Source of the DNA: Mesorhizobium terrae
Lineage (GTDB): Bacteria; Pseudomonadota; Alphaproteobacteria; Rhizobiales; Rhizobiaceae
Assembly: GCF_008727715.1 (NCBI RefSeq)
Contig: NZ_CP044218.1
Span: 2,497,501-2,561,500, forward strand
Length of the DNA stretch: 64,000 nucleotides
Direction of reading: 5' to 3'
In this document: positions 11,414 through 21,424 of the stretch, in pieces
Layout: each line of letters opens with the position of its first letter
How positions within the stretch are numbered: position 1 is the stretch's first letter
Made by a program: the position numbers and the translations under genes
Notes under the pieces: generated by a model
The model's input: the letters and a program-made list of their open reading frames with translations, nothing else
The model's database searches: none
What the model was told of the DNA's origin: nothing

Positions 11414-12279
11414 TCGTCAACAACTCCGTTGCGCAGGATGCCGATGCCGTCGGCCTCGACTTCGATCACGTCGCCCGGCTTCAGCCAGATCGGCGGATCG
11501 AAACGGGCGCCGGCGCCGGTCGGCGTGCCGGTGACGATGACATCGCCGGGCACCAGCGTCGTGAAGGTCGAAATATAGGCGATGATCTTGCGAAAGGAGA
11601 AGATCATGCGGCTGGTGCGATCGCTCTGGCGGACCTCGCCATTGACGCGGGTCTGCAGCTTGATGTCGGCGATCTGCGCCTCGCCGGTGAAGGGCACGAG
11701 CCAGGGGCCGATCGAGCCGGTGCGGTCGAAGTTCTTGCCCTGGGTGACGTTGAACTTGGCGTGTCTCACCCAGTCGCGAATGGTGCCTTCGTTGCACAGC
11801 GAAAGTGCCGCGATATGGTCGAGCGCGGCGGCTTCAGAAATGCGGCGGCCGCCCTTGCCGATGACGATGACGATTTCGCCCTCATAGTCGAGCTGCGGCG
11901 ATTCCGGTGGCCGCACCAGATTGGCGCCGTGGCCGACGAAGGAACGCGGAAAGCGGATGAACAGCGAAGGGTTCGAAGGTGCGGCCTGGCCGTCCTTGTA
12001 CTCCTCGTTGCGGTCGGGAAAATTGACGCCGACGCAGATGATTTTCTCCGGCATTGGTACCGGGATTTCATAGGCGATGTCGGACAGGCCGAAATCGACC
12101 GGCAATCCCGCTGCTTCTTCCGCCAGCCGCCGCAGGGCGCCGGCCTCGATGACCTCCCGCAGGGTCGGCCATTGGCCGCCATGGCGACCGGAAAGATCGA
12201 TGGCGCCGGTATCGGTGATGGCGCCGTAGCGTGTCTTGCCGCCGGCGGTGAAGGTGGCGATGCGTGCCAATGCGCTCAT
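11410..12279 (-). CDS. hpaG: Fumarylacetoacetate hydrolase family protein, HpaG-like isomerase/decarboxylase
   Basis: 289 residues with an FAH domain over the C-terminal 210 residues (ICVGVNFPDRNEEYK onward). Probable metal ligands are E133 and E135 in DYEGEIVIV and D169 in TIRDW. In the HPA pathway the HpaG/HpcE activity decarboxylates 5-oxopent-3-ene-1,2,5-tricarboxylate and isomerises the product. The E. coli enzyme is a tandem duplication of about 429 residues. This gene encodes one FAH domain plus a short N-terminal segment, so it must work as a homodimer or with a partner. It starts at the ATG at 12279, overlaps hpaH, and lies 40 bases after the dioxygenase gene. Confidence 0.85.
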   Translation of the reverse strand: MSALARIATFTAGGKTRYGAITDTGAIDLSGRHGGQWPTLREVIEAGALRRLAEEAAGLPVDFGLSDIAYEIPVPMPEKIICVGVNFPDRNEEYKDGQAAPSNPSLFIRFPRSFVGHGANLVRPPESPQLDYEGEIVIVIGKGGRRISEAAALDHIAALSLCNEGTIRDWVRHAKFNVTQGKNFDRTGSIGPWLVPFTGEAQIADIKLQTRVNGEVRQSDRTSRMIFSFRKIIAYISTFTTLVPGDVIVTGTPTGAGARFDPPIWLKPGDVIEVEADGIGILRNGVVDE

Positions 12280-12319
12280 GCCCGGTTCCTCGTGGATATC
12301 AGTATCGGCCGCAGGCCGG

Positions 12320-13300
12320 TCACGGAGCGATGATGGGCGAAGCGGCGAGATCGGGCTCGCGCGGCTCGACGCCGGCGAAAACGCTGCCTTCCTCGAACCA
12401 GGAACGTGGTGCCGGCGCGCCCCACAGCGTCTGTCGCTGCGGGTCCTTCAAATCCCATTTGATCGGCTCGAGATCCGGGTCGACCGTCTGGTAGTCCGAG
12501 CAATAGATCTCGATACGGTGGTTGTCGGGGTCGCGGACGTAGAGGAAAAAGGCATTGGAAATGCCATGCCGGCCCGGGCCGCGCTCGATATTGGCCAGCC
12601 AGCCGGTGGTGGCCATCAGGTCGAGCAGGTCGATGATGTTGAGCGGCGTCGGCACCCAGAAGGCGACGTGGTGCAGGCGCGGGCCGCGACCGTTGGTGAA
12701 GGCGATGTCGTGCACGCCGCCCTTGCGATGCGTCCAGGCCGCCCACAATTTGCCGGTCTCGGCATCTTCCGTGTATTCGGTCACGCGGAAGCCGAGCTCG
12801 TTGTAGAAGGCCACCGATTCATCGACATTCGGCGAATAGCAGTTGAAGTGGTCGATGCGCAGCGGCTTCACACCCTTGTAGAGCGCGTATTTCTGGTGGA
12901 TCGGCGGCAGGCGGTCCATCTTGGAATAGAATTCGAGCGGAATGCCGTGCGGATCGCGTGTGCGGAAAGTGCGTGACTGGTATGGGCGCTCGACCCATTC
13001 CACCGGCAGGCCCTTGCCCTTGAAGAAGTGTTCCGCCTTGTCGAGGTCTTCCTCGCTATAAAGCTTGAAGCCGAGGTCGCGGGCCTCCGCCTTGTCGGCC
13101 CTCCTCAAAACGATGCAGTGATGGCCGCGCTCTTCCAGCGCGCGCAGGTAGATTGCGTCCTTGCTTTCGTCGGTCACCTGCAGGCCGAGCGTATCGACAT
13201 AGAACGCGCGCGATTTCGCCAGATCCGTGACTGCGAGTTCGACATGGCTCAGCCGCACGATGTTGAAGGCGGGATAGAGATTGGGTTGCGGCAAAGACAT
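12320..13300 (-). CDS. hpaD: 3,4-dihydroxyphenylacetate 2,3-dioxygenase (extradiol)
   Basis: 326 residues of the vicinal-oxygen-chelate type I extradiol dioxygenase family. It cleaves homoprotocatechuate to 5-carboxymethyl-2-hydroxymuconate semialdehyde. There are two beta-alpha-beta modules. The iron ligands in the second are expected at H151 (RIDHFNCY), one of H210/H211 (RLHHVAFW) and E264 (RIEIYCSD), close to the 155/214/267 spacing of the Brevibacterium enzyme. The start at 13300 is well supported by GGAGG with proper spacing upstream. The much longer open frame running to 14644 is an antisense-like extension through hpaE and is not real. It is not the LigB-type HpaD of enterobacteria but the VOC-type functional equivalent. 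Confidence 0.92.
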   Translation of the reverse strand: MSLPQPNLYPAFNIVRLSHVELAVTDLAKSRAFYVDTLGLQVTDESKDAIYLRALEERGHHCIVLRRADKAEARDLGFKLYSEEDLDKAEHFFKGKGLPVEWVERPYQSRTFRTRDPHGIPLEFYSKMDRLPPIHQKYALYKGVKPLRIDHFNCYSPNVDESVAFYNELGFRVTEYTEDAETGKLWAAWTHRKGGVHDIAFTNGRGPRLHHVAFWVPTPLNIIDLLDLMATTGWLANIERGPGRHGISNAFFLYVRDPDNHRIEIYCSDYQTVDPDLEPIKWDLKDPQRQTLWGAPAPRSWFEEGSVFAGVEPREPDLAASPIIAP

Positions 13301-13350
13301 CAGGTTCCTCCTCATATGTCGCGGCGCGGTTTTCACCGCGCTGCACGGCG

Positions 13351-14868
<1,518 letters not shown>

Positions 14869-14881
14869 GCCCTTGTCCTCG

Positions 14882-15268
14882 TCACTTGCCGCGCAGCCGC
14901 GGGTGGATGGCGTTCTTTTTCCAGCTCAGCTCAGCGTCGATCTCGCGGATTTCCAGCGACAAAGCGAAATGCGGGGTCGCAAAAAGCTCGGCCAGCCGTG
15001 CCGAGACGGCGGCAAAGATCGCCTCGCCGGCGCTTTTCTTTTCCTCCGCGCTGCGGCCCTTGCCGATGCGCAGGTTCATGTCGATGAAGCCGTTTTGCGG
15101 CAGTCGGTCGGCGATCGCATAGGATTGCGCCCGGAAAGCGCGAACGCGAATGGCGCCGATCTCGAACAATCCTGTTTCCAGCATCGTGTCGGCCACGAGC
15201 GCGCAAAGGCCGTCCATGTCGACGGCCGCGTCGAGGTTTGCTGAGTATTCGATGGCCATGTGAGGCAA
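14882..15268 (-). CDS. hpaF: 5-carboxymethyl-2-hydroxymuconate delta-isomerase
   Basis: 128-residue HpcD/HpaF tautomerase, which isomerises the conjugated dienoic acid made by HpaE. Members use the N-terminal proline as the catalytic base, so the start codon matters. A TTG at 15268 gives MPHMAIEYSAN with Pro at position 2 and has GGAGG six bases upstream. The ATG three codons later would lose the proline and is 15 bases from the ribosome site. I therefore take TTG. It is the first gene of the leftward hpa operon, directly downstream of the palindrome at 15299-15318. Confidence 0.9.
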   Translation of the reverse strand: MPHMAIEYSANLDAAVDMDGLCALVADTMLETGLFEIGAIRVRAFRAQSYAIADRLPQNGFIDMNLRIGKGRSAEEKKSAGEAIFAAVSARLAELFATPHFALSLEIREIDAELSWKKNAIHPRLRGK

Positions 15269-15298
15269 GGCGTTCCTCCACCGGACAGCCGGCTCTTT

Positions 15299-15318
15299 GT
15301 AATTAACATGTGAATTAC
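15299..15318. promoter_or_regulatory. Near-perfect palindrome, probable HpaR operator
   Basis: A 20-bp inverted repeat of form GTAATT-n-ACATGT-n-AATTAC. All arm bases are symmetric except the pair at 15305/15312. It lies 31 bp upstream of the hpaF start codon and about 160 bp upstream of hpaR, between the divergent genes. MarR-family regulators such as HpaR bind palindromes of this length in their own divergent promoters. A second short inverted repeat (15321-15326 with 15335-15340) follows. Binding by HpaR is inferred. Confidence 0.75.
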
Positions 15319-15477
15319 ATCTTGACGAATGAAAGTCAAGCGCTGTTGAATGGCGTCGCTGTCTGTATGGTGCGGGATTGCCGGTTGCGGCAAAATCGCG
15401 GATATAGCGCGATAGCCGGCTTGCGGACTGCCTGCGCCGGCTGTGAGACAAACCGGGATTCGAGCGGAGATTTGCTT

Positions 15478-15915
15478 TTGCTGCCGCCTTCCACACGACG
15501 CTCCTTGCCCATGGCGCTGTTGCGCGCCCGCGAAGTCATCATGGCGCATTTCCGGCCCATGCTTGCCCGGCACGATATTACCGAGCAGCAATGGCGCGTG
15601 CTGCGGGTGTTGGCGGAGGCGGGGCCGCTTGAGGCGACCGAACTCGCCAACCGCGCCTCGATCCTGCCGCCCAGCCTCACGCGCATCATCAAGGCGCTGG
15701 AAGAACGCCGGCTGATGACACGCAACAAGGTCAAGGACGACGGCAGGCGCGCGCTCCTGGCGATCACCGGCAGCGGTGTGGCGCTGATCGAGGATTTGGC
15801 GCCTGAACGCGTCGCCATCTACGACGCCATCGAGAAACGTTTCGGCGGCGAGGAGCACGAGAAGCTGCTCGATATGCTGGAAAGCCTGATCCAGTCGGAG
15901 AGCAGCGAAAACTGA
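15478..15915 (+). CDS. hpaR: HpaR, MarR-family repressor of homoprotocatechuate degradation
   Basis: 145-residue MarR-type winged-helix regulator. ITEQQWRVLRVLAEAGPLEATELANRA forms the helices leading to the recognition helix, and DDGRRALLAIT is the wing. The family represses the meta-cleavage operon until the aromatic substrate or an early intermediate binds. I start at the TTG at 15478, which has GGAG eight bases upstream and gives a length like the E. coli HpaR. An ATG at 15511 is the conservative alternative. The open frame back to 15310 would run through the operator and is unlikely. It is divergent from hpaF. Confidence 0.88.
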   Translation: MLPPSTRRSLPMALLRAREVIMAHFRPMLARHDITEQQWRVLRVLAEAGPLEATELANRASILPPSLTRIIKALEERRLMTRNKVKDDGRRALLAITGSGVALIEDLAPERVAIYDAIEKRFGGEEHEKLLDMLESLIQSESSEN

Positions 15916-16042
15916 GCTTTCCCCGTCGGCTGGGAAGGCCGGTGAGGCGCGCACGCCGTCCGGCCCTGCGCTGTCGCTTCGGGCGTTCGTCGCTCGACAA
16001 GCCAAGCAATTGGCTTGTCGTCGGCCGGCGGCCGACCGCTTC

Positions 16043-16552
16043 TCACCCACCAAAACTGCCAAGCGCTGCTGGCTGGGTGTAGTTGCGGTCGACATAGAGC
16101 AGAGCCGCCTCGCCGCTGCCGTGACGGATGTCGATCACGCGGCCGAACATGACATTGTGCGTGCCGACCTTGTTCACGCCGTCGATCTCGCAATCGAAGG
16201 ATACAATGGCATCGAGCAATGCCGGCATTCCGGAAGGCATGGTTTGCCAGCTTGCCGCCTGGTAACGCTCGCCCATGTCGCGGATGGCGCCGGCGAATTT
16301 GCCGGCGAGATGTGTATGCGCCTGCGTCAGCACATTGACGCAGAAGCGTCGGTTGTCGAGGAACATTCCCGTCTGCGCCGACCGCTCGTTCATGCAGACG
16401 AGCAAGGTGGGCGGATCGTCGGAAACGCTGCACATGGCGGTCGCGGTAAAGCCGCCGCGTCCCGCCGGCCCGTCCGTGGTGATGATGTTGACGGGTGCGC
16501 ACACACGCGCCATCGCGTCGCGAAACTCGAGCCTGGAGACCTGGGGCTGCAT
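16043..16552 (-). CDS. hpaC: 4-hydroxyphenylacetate 3-monooxygenase, flavin reductase component
   Basis: 169-residue flavin reductase-like protein (short-chain FMN/FAD reductase fold). The FRDAMARVCAPVNIITT opening, the GFTATAMCSVSDDPPTLLVC flavin-binding strand-loop and the HNVMFGRV segment match the HpaC type. It supplies free FADH2 to HpaB. The ATG at 16552 comes 9 bases after hpaB, so the two subunits are co-transcribed in the order B then C. hpaR and hpaC are convergent, with about 125 bases between them and no strong hairpin. Confidence 0.92.
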   Translation of the reverse strand: MQPQVSRLEFRDAMARVCAPVNIITTDGPAGRGGFTATAMCSVSDDPPTLLVCMNERSAQTGMFLDNRRFCVNVLTQAHTHLAGKFAGAIRDMGERYQAASWQTMPSGMPALLDAIVSFDCEIDGVNKVGTHNVMFGRVIDIRHGSGEAALLYVDRNYTQPAALGSFGG

Positions 16553-16561
16553 GGCCGGGCC

Positions 16562-18106
16562 TCATCTTTCGCCGTCGGAGAATGGCGGCAGCCAGGTGTT
16601 TCCGGTCCAGCCTTTCTCGTCATAGTCGGCCATGCAGGTGTCGACCAGTTCTTCCATCGCCCTCAGCCGGCCGCCGCGTTCGGCCCCTTTCAACACCTGC
16701 AGCCGCACCTCTTCCTGCGCGCCGGCGTAGTTCAGCTCGTAGAGCGCGTGGCGGCCACCGAACTCGGTGCCCGTCGCGTCCCACAACAGCTTCATGATCT
16801 TGATGCGCTCGATATGGCCCATGTCGTTGGAACCACGCACATATTGCGCCAGATAGCGGTCGATCTCGGGGTTGTCGAAATCCTTGGCGGATGAAGGCAG
16901 ATAGATCAGCCCGGATGCGACGACCTTGCGCACCGTCTCGATGACGCGCGGATAGGCCTCCGACATGAAGGTGCGGTAGGCGAGCGCCGCCTCCATGTTC
17001 GGCAGCACGGCGCCGCCCGCCCAGGGGATCGGGTTGTAGGCCATCGCGTTGGAGAAACTCCAGAACATGTGCCGCAGCGCGATGACTTCGCCAAGTGCGG
17101 CCTGGTTGCCGCGGAAGGCGTCGCCGCCGGTGGCACGCAGCGCCTTGGCGAGCAGGCCGGCGAGAAAATCGAGTTTCACGGCAAAGCGCGTGCAGCCCTG
17201 GAAACAGTAGCCATGCATGAAGCCGGAGGCCGGGTGGAAGGAGAGTATCTTCTGCGCGTCGCGCAGAACCAGAACGTCCTCCCAGGGAATGAAGACGTTG
17301 TCGAGGACCAAGATGGCGTCGTTCTCGTCGAAGCGGGACGACAGCGGATAATCGAAGGGGTGACCGACCGTGTTTCCGGTCTGCTCATAGGAAACGCGGC
17401 AGAACATTTTTACGCCCGGCGCATTCATCGGCACGATGAACATCACCGACAGCGACGGGTCCTCCGTGACCGTGGCGGAACTCTGCGCCAGGAAATTATA
17501 GTGGGTCAGCGCCGACGAGGTCGCCACCACCTTGGCGCCCGAAACCCAGATACCGGCATCGGTTTCCTTGGTGATGTGGACGAACACGTCCTTCACCTGC
17601 TCGGCCGGCTTGTGGCGGTCGATCGGCGGATTGACGATGGCGTGGTTCATGAACAGCACGGCTTCCTGCGCGCGTTTGTGCCAGCTGCGCGCATTGTCCT
17701 TGAACGGACCGTACCATTCCGCATTGGCGCCGAGCGTGTTCATGAGCGCCGCCTTGTAGTCGGCGGTGCGGCCCATCCAGCCATAGGTCATGCGGGCCCA
17801 ATGGGCGATCGCGTCCTGCTGTTCGACGAGATCGGCCGGCGAGTGGGCGACGCGGAAATATTTGTGGGTGTAGCCGCCCGAGCCGGTGTCGGTCGGCGAT
17901 GTGAGTGTGCGCTGCTGGGCGGGATCGTGCAGGGCATCGTAGAGCCGGGCGAGCGAGCGGGCAGAGTTGCGCATCGCCGGATGCGTGGTCACGTCGGCGA
18001 TACGCTCGCCATTGATATAGACCTCGCGGCCGTCGCGCAGGCTTTCCAGATATTCGGCACCCGTGAAAGGCCGTGTCTTGTCGGCCCGGTAATCTTCCGC
18101 TCGCAT
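16562..18106 (-). CDS. hpaB: 4-hydroxyphenylacetate 3-monooxygenase, oxygenase component
   Basis: 514 residues (E. coli HpaB has 520) of the two-component FADH2-dependent hydroxylase family with an acyl-CoA-dehydrogenase-like fold. It hydroxylates 4-hydroxyphenylacetate to 3,4-dihydroxyphenylacetate. The full family layout is present: the N-terminal MRAEDYRADKTRPFTGAEYL, a central SGAKVVATSSALTHYNF segment, and the flavin-contact region around NVFIPWEDV. The start ATG at 18106 is backed by GGGAGGACTAC. It is the first gene of the hpaB-hpaC unit and divergent from the AraC-type hpaA. Confidence 0.95.
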   Translation of the reverse strand: MRAEDYRADKTRPFTGAEYLESLRDGREVYINGERIADVTTHPAMRNSARSLARLYDALHDPAQQRTLTSPTDTGSGGYTHKYFRVAHSPADLVEQQDAIAHWARMTYGWMGRTADYKAALMNTLGANAEWYGPFKDNARSWHKRAQEAVLFMNHAIVNPPIDRHKPAEQVKDVFVHITKETDAGIWVSGAKVVATSSALTHYNFLAQSSATVTEDPSLSVMFIVPMNAPGVKMFCRVSYEQTGNTVGHPFDYPLSSRFDENDAILVLDNVFIPWEDVLVLRDAQKILSFHPASGFMHGYCFQGCTRFAVKLDFLAGLLAKALRATGGDAFRGNQAALGEVIALRHMFWSFSNAMAYNPIPWAGGAVLPNMEAALAYRTFMSEAYPRVIETVRKVVASGLIYLPSSAKDFDNPEIDRYLAQYVRGSNDMGHIERIKIMKLLWDATGTEFGGRHALYELNYAGAQEEVRLQVLKGAERGGRLRAMEELVDTCMADYDEKGWTGNTWLPPFSDGER

Positions 18107-18197
18107 GTAGTCCTCCCTGAATGTGACGAGAGTAGCCGTGCGCGCGACGATGGTTTATGGATAAAAGCCGAAAACCGCTTGGACTTTTTCGGGCGAA
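18107..18197. promoter_or_regulatory. Divergent promoter region hpaB / hpaA
   Basis: 91 bases between the two start codons, carrying the hpaB ribosome site and both promoters. AraC-type HpaA activators normally act here. I cannot point to a specific binding repeat, and the hpaF-hpaR palindrome is not repeated. Confidence 0.5.
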
Positions 18198-19067
18198 ATG
18201 AGCCACGCATTCATTCCGGAATTTTTTGTCTATGGCGAACCGACGCATGCTCTCGACGTCGGCTTCTTCCATGTCGAAACCGTCCGGGCGCGCGAAGGGG
18301 TGCATCACGGCCGGGTGCAGCCGCACAAGCATCCGCAGCTGGGCCAGATCACCTACTGGACGAGCGGGCGCGGCACCTACCGGATCGAAGACGAGATATG
18401 GAGCTTTTCCGCTCCAACCGTGAGTTTCGTGCCGAGTGGCGTCGTTCATGGCTTCGAGATCGAGCCTGGCACGGATGCCGTCGTCATATCGATGGCTGAC
18501 GACGCCCTGGCCATGCTCGCCGAACACACGCTGCTGCCTTTGGATACGCCGGTGCTGATCTGCGGTCGCGGCGAAGAGGTGCGCTGGCGGAGACTGCGAG
18601 ACGCAATCCAGGCCGTTCAGACCGAATATGTCGAAGCCTTGCCCGGCATGGACAAAATTCTGCCGCCGCTGGTCGCGGTGGCGTTGTCCGGCATCGCGCG
18701 GCTCGGCACCGAACCGCAGCCGATCGAGCTGCCAGCCGTGGCGGCGCTCGCTGCGAAATTGCGCCGGCTGATCGATCGCAGCTTCCGGGAAGACTGGCCC
18801 GTGGAGCGCTATGTGGAGGCGCTCGGCACCACGCGGCATCTCCTCGACAAGGCTGCCCGGCAGGTCGTGGGCACGGGCGTGCGCCAGGCAATCAGCGAGC
18901 GGCGCCTGGTGGAAGCCAAGAGGCTGCTCGCTTTTACGGTCCGCTCGGTCGAGGACATCGCTTTCGAGGCCGGGTTCAACGATCCGGCCTACTTCTCGCG
19001 TTTCTTCCGCCATGCCACCGGTGTGTCGCCGGCGGCGTGGCGCAAAGGGCGCATGGGCGGCGGGTGA
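18198..19067 (+). CDS. hpaA: AraC-family activator of the hpaBC hydroxylase genes
   Basis: 289 residues. The N-terminal cupin sensor domain (roughly 10-150) has QPHKHPQLGQITYWTSGRGTY and VPSGVVHGFEI. The C-terminal AraC/XylS double helix-turn-helix (about 195-285) has FEAGFNDPAYFSRFFRHATGVSPAAWR, the signature of the second HTH. Its position divergent from hpaBC matches enterobacterial HpaA, which activates the hydroxylase genes in response to 4-hydroxyphenylacetate. The ATG at 18198 is the first in frame. No hpaX transporter is adjacent, unlike the E. coli cluster. Confidence 0.88.
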   Translation: MSHAFIPEFFVYGEPTHALDVGFFHVETVRAREGVHHGRVQPHKHPQLGQITYWTSGRGTYRIEDEIWSFSAPTVSFVPSGVVHGFEIEPGTDAVVISMADDALAMLAEHTLLPLDTPVLICGRGEEVRWRRLRDAIQAVQTEYVEALPGMDKILPPLVAVALSGIARLGTEPQPIELPAVAALAAKLRRLIDRSFREDWPVERYVEALGTTRHLLDKAARQVVGTGVRQAISERRLVEAKRLLAFTVRSVEDIAFEAGFNDPAYFSRFFRHATGVSPAAWRKGRMGGG

Positions 19068-19210
19068 TGCGCTAACTCAAGGTGCTGGAGCGCCGGCCTC
19101 AGGACGGCTGTCCGGCGTCTCGATAAACACGTGCCCGAAATTTTTCTTCGCGCCGTTTGTCCACGGCTGCGCCACCGGCGCGATAATTTGCTGCCCTTGA
19201 AGGAGCGGCG

Positions 19211-19978
19211 ATGGACTGGGATGTTGCAATCGAGCGAAACCGGGAGGCGTTGAAGCGCATCCTCGCGATGCTTGTTGCGATGGTGGGACTGGCCGATGGC
19301 GAAACGACCCTGCCGCGCCGTTCCCACCGCGCCATTCTCGCTTTGCTGCGTCCGGTCGAGGCGGCCGCGCGCCGGCTGGTCATTGTGGTTGCGCGAGATT
19401 TGGTCGTGTCGCCGCGTCCGCGCAAGGTGAAGCCTCTACCCGACACGGTCTTCGTCCGGACCGGCAAAGGTACCGGCATCGTCCTGCCTTACGGCGTCAA
19501 GCCGTCGGCTATCCTGCCAAACCTTGTCTTGCGGCGTGCGGCGCCCCGCACGGTCGCCCTTCCGCTGCTCGATCCGCTGCCCAAATGGCCCGGTGGCCGC
19601 CACCGGCAGGTTGGCGGCGTGCCGCGTATCCTGGCACCCGGCTACAGCGAGCCGCGTTTCATCCCGGGTCGCTGTCGGCTTTCGCCCGATGACCGCATCG
19701 ACGCGACGCGTCTCGCGCTCCGTCTCCAGGCGGTCGGACGCGCGCTGGACGATCTGCCGCGGGAGGCTCGGCGCTTCGCTCGCTGGCGCCGCCGCGCCGC
19801 CGCTGCGGGTGCGCAAAATCTGGAATCCGGCGCGGCGGGAAAGGTCCGTCGCGTCTGGCCGCTGCGCCCCGGTTGCCCGCCCGGCAGTTGCCGCGGCCCC
19901 GCGCACCAGGTCCACGAAGTTCTCGCCGATCTGCAATATTTCGCCTTCCGCGCACTGGAGCGGCGCGACAGTTCGTGA
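19211..19978 (+). CDS. Conserved hypothetical protein, arginine/proline-rich
   Basis: 255 residues, very basic. It starts MDWDVAIERNREALKRILAM, with a good ribosome site (AGGAGCGGCG before the ATG). A hydrophobic stretch at about 15-28 and another near 50-65 (RRLVIVVARDLVV) could be membrane-associated; the remainder is rich in Arg and Pro. The C-terminus ends in a HEVLADLQYFAFRALERRDSS-like helix. From memory, similar proteins of unknown function recur in Mesorhizobium genomes. I see no enzymatic motif. The start, coding bias and lack of a better opposite-strand frame support a real gene. Confidence 0.65.
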   Translation: MDWDVAIERNREALKRILAMLVAMVGLADGETTLPRRSHRAILALLRPVEAAARRLVIVVARDLVVSPRPRKVKPLPDTVFVRTGKGTGIVLPYGVKPSAILPNLVLRRAAPRTVALPLLDPLPKWPGGRHRQVGGVPRILAPGYSEPRFIPGRCRLSPDDRIDATRLALRLQAVGRALDDLPREARRFARWRRRAAAAGAQNLESGAAGKVRRVWPLRPGCPPGSCRGPAHQVHEVLADLQYFAFRALERRDSS

Positions 19979-20047
19979 CGGCGCGGATGTCCCGGGAACA
20001 GGAAGTCGAGGCGGTGCCGACAGGTGGCAGCGCCCCTTTTTCCATGC

Positions 20048-21409
20048 CTATCCGGCAGCACTCGCGGCGGTCAGGCCGGCATCCAGGCCTTCGGCGATCT
20101 TGGCGACATCGGCGGCGGTGATGACGAGCGGCGGCGACAGGATGATCATGTTGCCCGACACGCGCAGCATGACGCCGGCTTCGTAGGCGCCGTCGGCGAC
20201 CTTGGCCATCGTCTTCTTGTCGACCGGCTTCTTGGAAGCACGATCGGACACCAGCTCCAGCGCAGCCATCAGGCCGGTGCCGCGCACATCGCCGACCAGC
20301 GCGTGCTTGGTCTTCAGCGCTTCCAGCGCCTTGCTAAGTTCGACGCCGCGCGCCGCCGCGTTCTCGTTGACGCCAAGGCGCTTGGTTTCGGCAAGGGCGG
20401 CAAGCCCGGCCGCGCAGCCGACAGGATGACCCGAATAGGTGTAGCCATGGCCGATGGCGCCGAAGCTGGTCTTGTCGGCCTCGAACACGTCGGCAACTTT
20501 CTGGCCGATGAGCGTGGCGCCGAGCGGGAAGTAGCCGCAGGTGATCGCCTTGGCGATGGTCATGAAGTCCGGTTTCACGTTCCACAGCCGCGAGCCCGAC
20601 CAGGCGCCGGTGCGTCCGAAAGCCGTCACCACTTCGTCGGCGATCAGCAGGATATCGTGCCGGTCGCAGATCTCACGCACCAGCGGCATGAAGGTCTCCG
20701 GCGGCACGATGACGCCGCCCGCACCCAGCACCGGTTCCATGATGAAGGCAGCGATGGTGTCGGCGCCCTGGAAGGCAATCTCGTCCTCGATGGCGCGGGC
20801 GCAGAGTTTCGCCAGCCTGACCGGATCGGTTTCGTCATACGGGTTGCGATAGGCCCAGGGTGCCGGCGTGTGGAAGCAGCCCGGCAGCAGCGGCTCGTAG
20901 TTGCGGCGGAAATTGGCATTGCCATTGACCGAGGCGCCGCCAAAATGCGTGCCGTGATACCCTTTCTTCAATGCCAGGAACTTGGTGCGATCGCCCTGGC
21001 CACGGATCTTCCAGTGCTGGCGGGCAAGCCGCAGCGCCGTCTCGACGGAATCCGATCCGCCCGAGGTGAAGAAGGTGCGCACCATGCCTTCCGGCGCGAA
21101 CCATTGCGACAATTCATAGGCCAGTTCGATCGACGGGCCGGTCGAGGTGCCACGGAAGCCGGAATAGTAGGGCAGGGCGTCAAGCTGGGCAGCGATCGCC
21201 TGCTTGATCGGGTCGCAATTGTAGCCAAGGTTGACGTTCCACAGGCCACCAACGGCGTCGAGCACGGTGCGGCCCTCGATGTCGGTCACATGCACGCCTT
21301 CGCCCTTCATGATCACCTTGGGCGGCGATGCCCGCATCTCGGCGGGATGAGCCATCGGGTGCCAGATCGGCTTGGCGTTGTTCTCGGCGAAGAAATTGGT
21401 GTCGCGCAT
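20048..21409 (-). CDS. Class III pyridoxal-phosphate aminotransferase (omega-amino acid / polyamine type)
   Basis: 453 residues of PLP fold type I, class III. The phosphate-cup segment FFTSGGSDSVETALRLAR is at about 113-130, D258 (LLIADEVVTAFGRTG) contacts the pyridine nitrogen, and K287 (FMTIAKAITCGYFPLG) forms the Schiff base. Relatives transfer the terminal amino group of beta-alanine, putrescine or other omega-amines to pyruvate. It is the last gene of the iclR-led operon, 15 bases after the HAD-like gene. The divergent permease and aldehyde dehydrogenase fit an amine being imported, deaminated to an aldehyde and oxidised. The exact amine is unknown. Confidence 0.9.
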   Translation of the reverse strand: MRDTNFFAENNAKPIWHPMAHPAEMRASPPKVIMKGEGVHVTDIEGRTVLDAVGGLWNVNLGYNCDPIKQAIAAQLDALPYYSGFRGTSTGPSIELAYELSQWFAPEGMVRTFFTSGGSDSVETALRLARQHWKIRGQGDRTKFLALKKGYHGTHFGGASVNGNANFRRNYEPLLPGCFHTPAPWAYRNPYDETDPVRLAKLCARAIEDEIAFQGADTIAAFIMEPVLGAGGVIVPPETFMPLVREICDRHDILLIADEVVTAFGRTGAWSGSRLWNVKPDFMTIAKAITCGYFPLGATLIGQKVADVFEADKTSFGAIGHGYTYSGHPVGCAAGLAALAETKRLGVNENAAARGVELSKALEALKTKHALVGDVRGTGLMAALELVSDRASKKPVDKKTMAKVADGAYEAGVMLRVSGNMIILSPPLVITAADVAKIAEGLDAGLTAASAAG

Positions 21410-21424
21410 CTGAAGTCTCCGATT

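Noticed and set aside
17069..18499. 476-residue plus-strand frame opposite hpaB
   Set aside because: Antisense shadow running into the AraC-type gene in another frame; no family signature.
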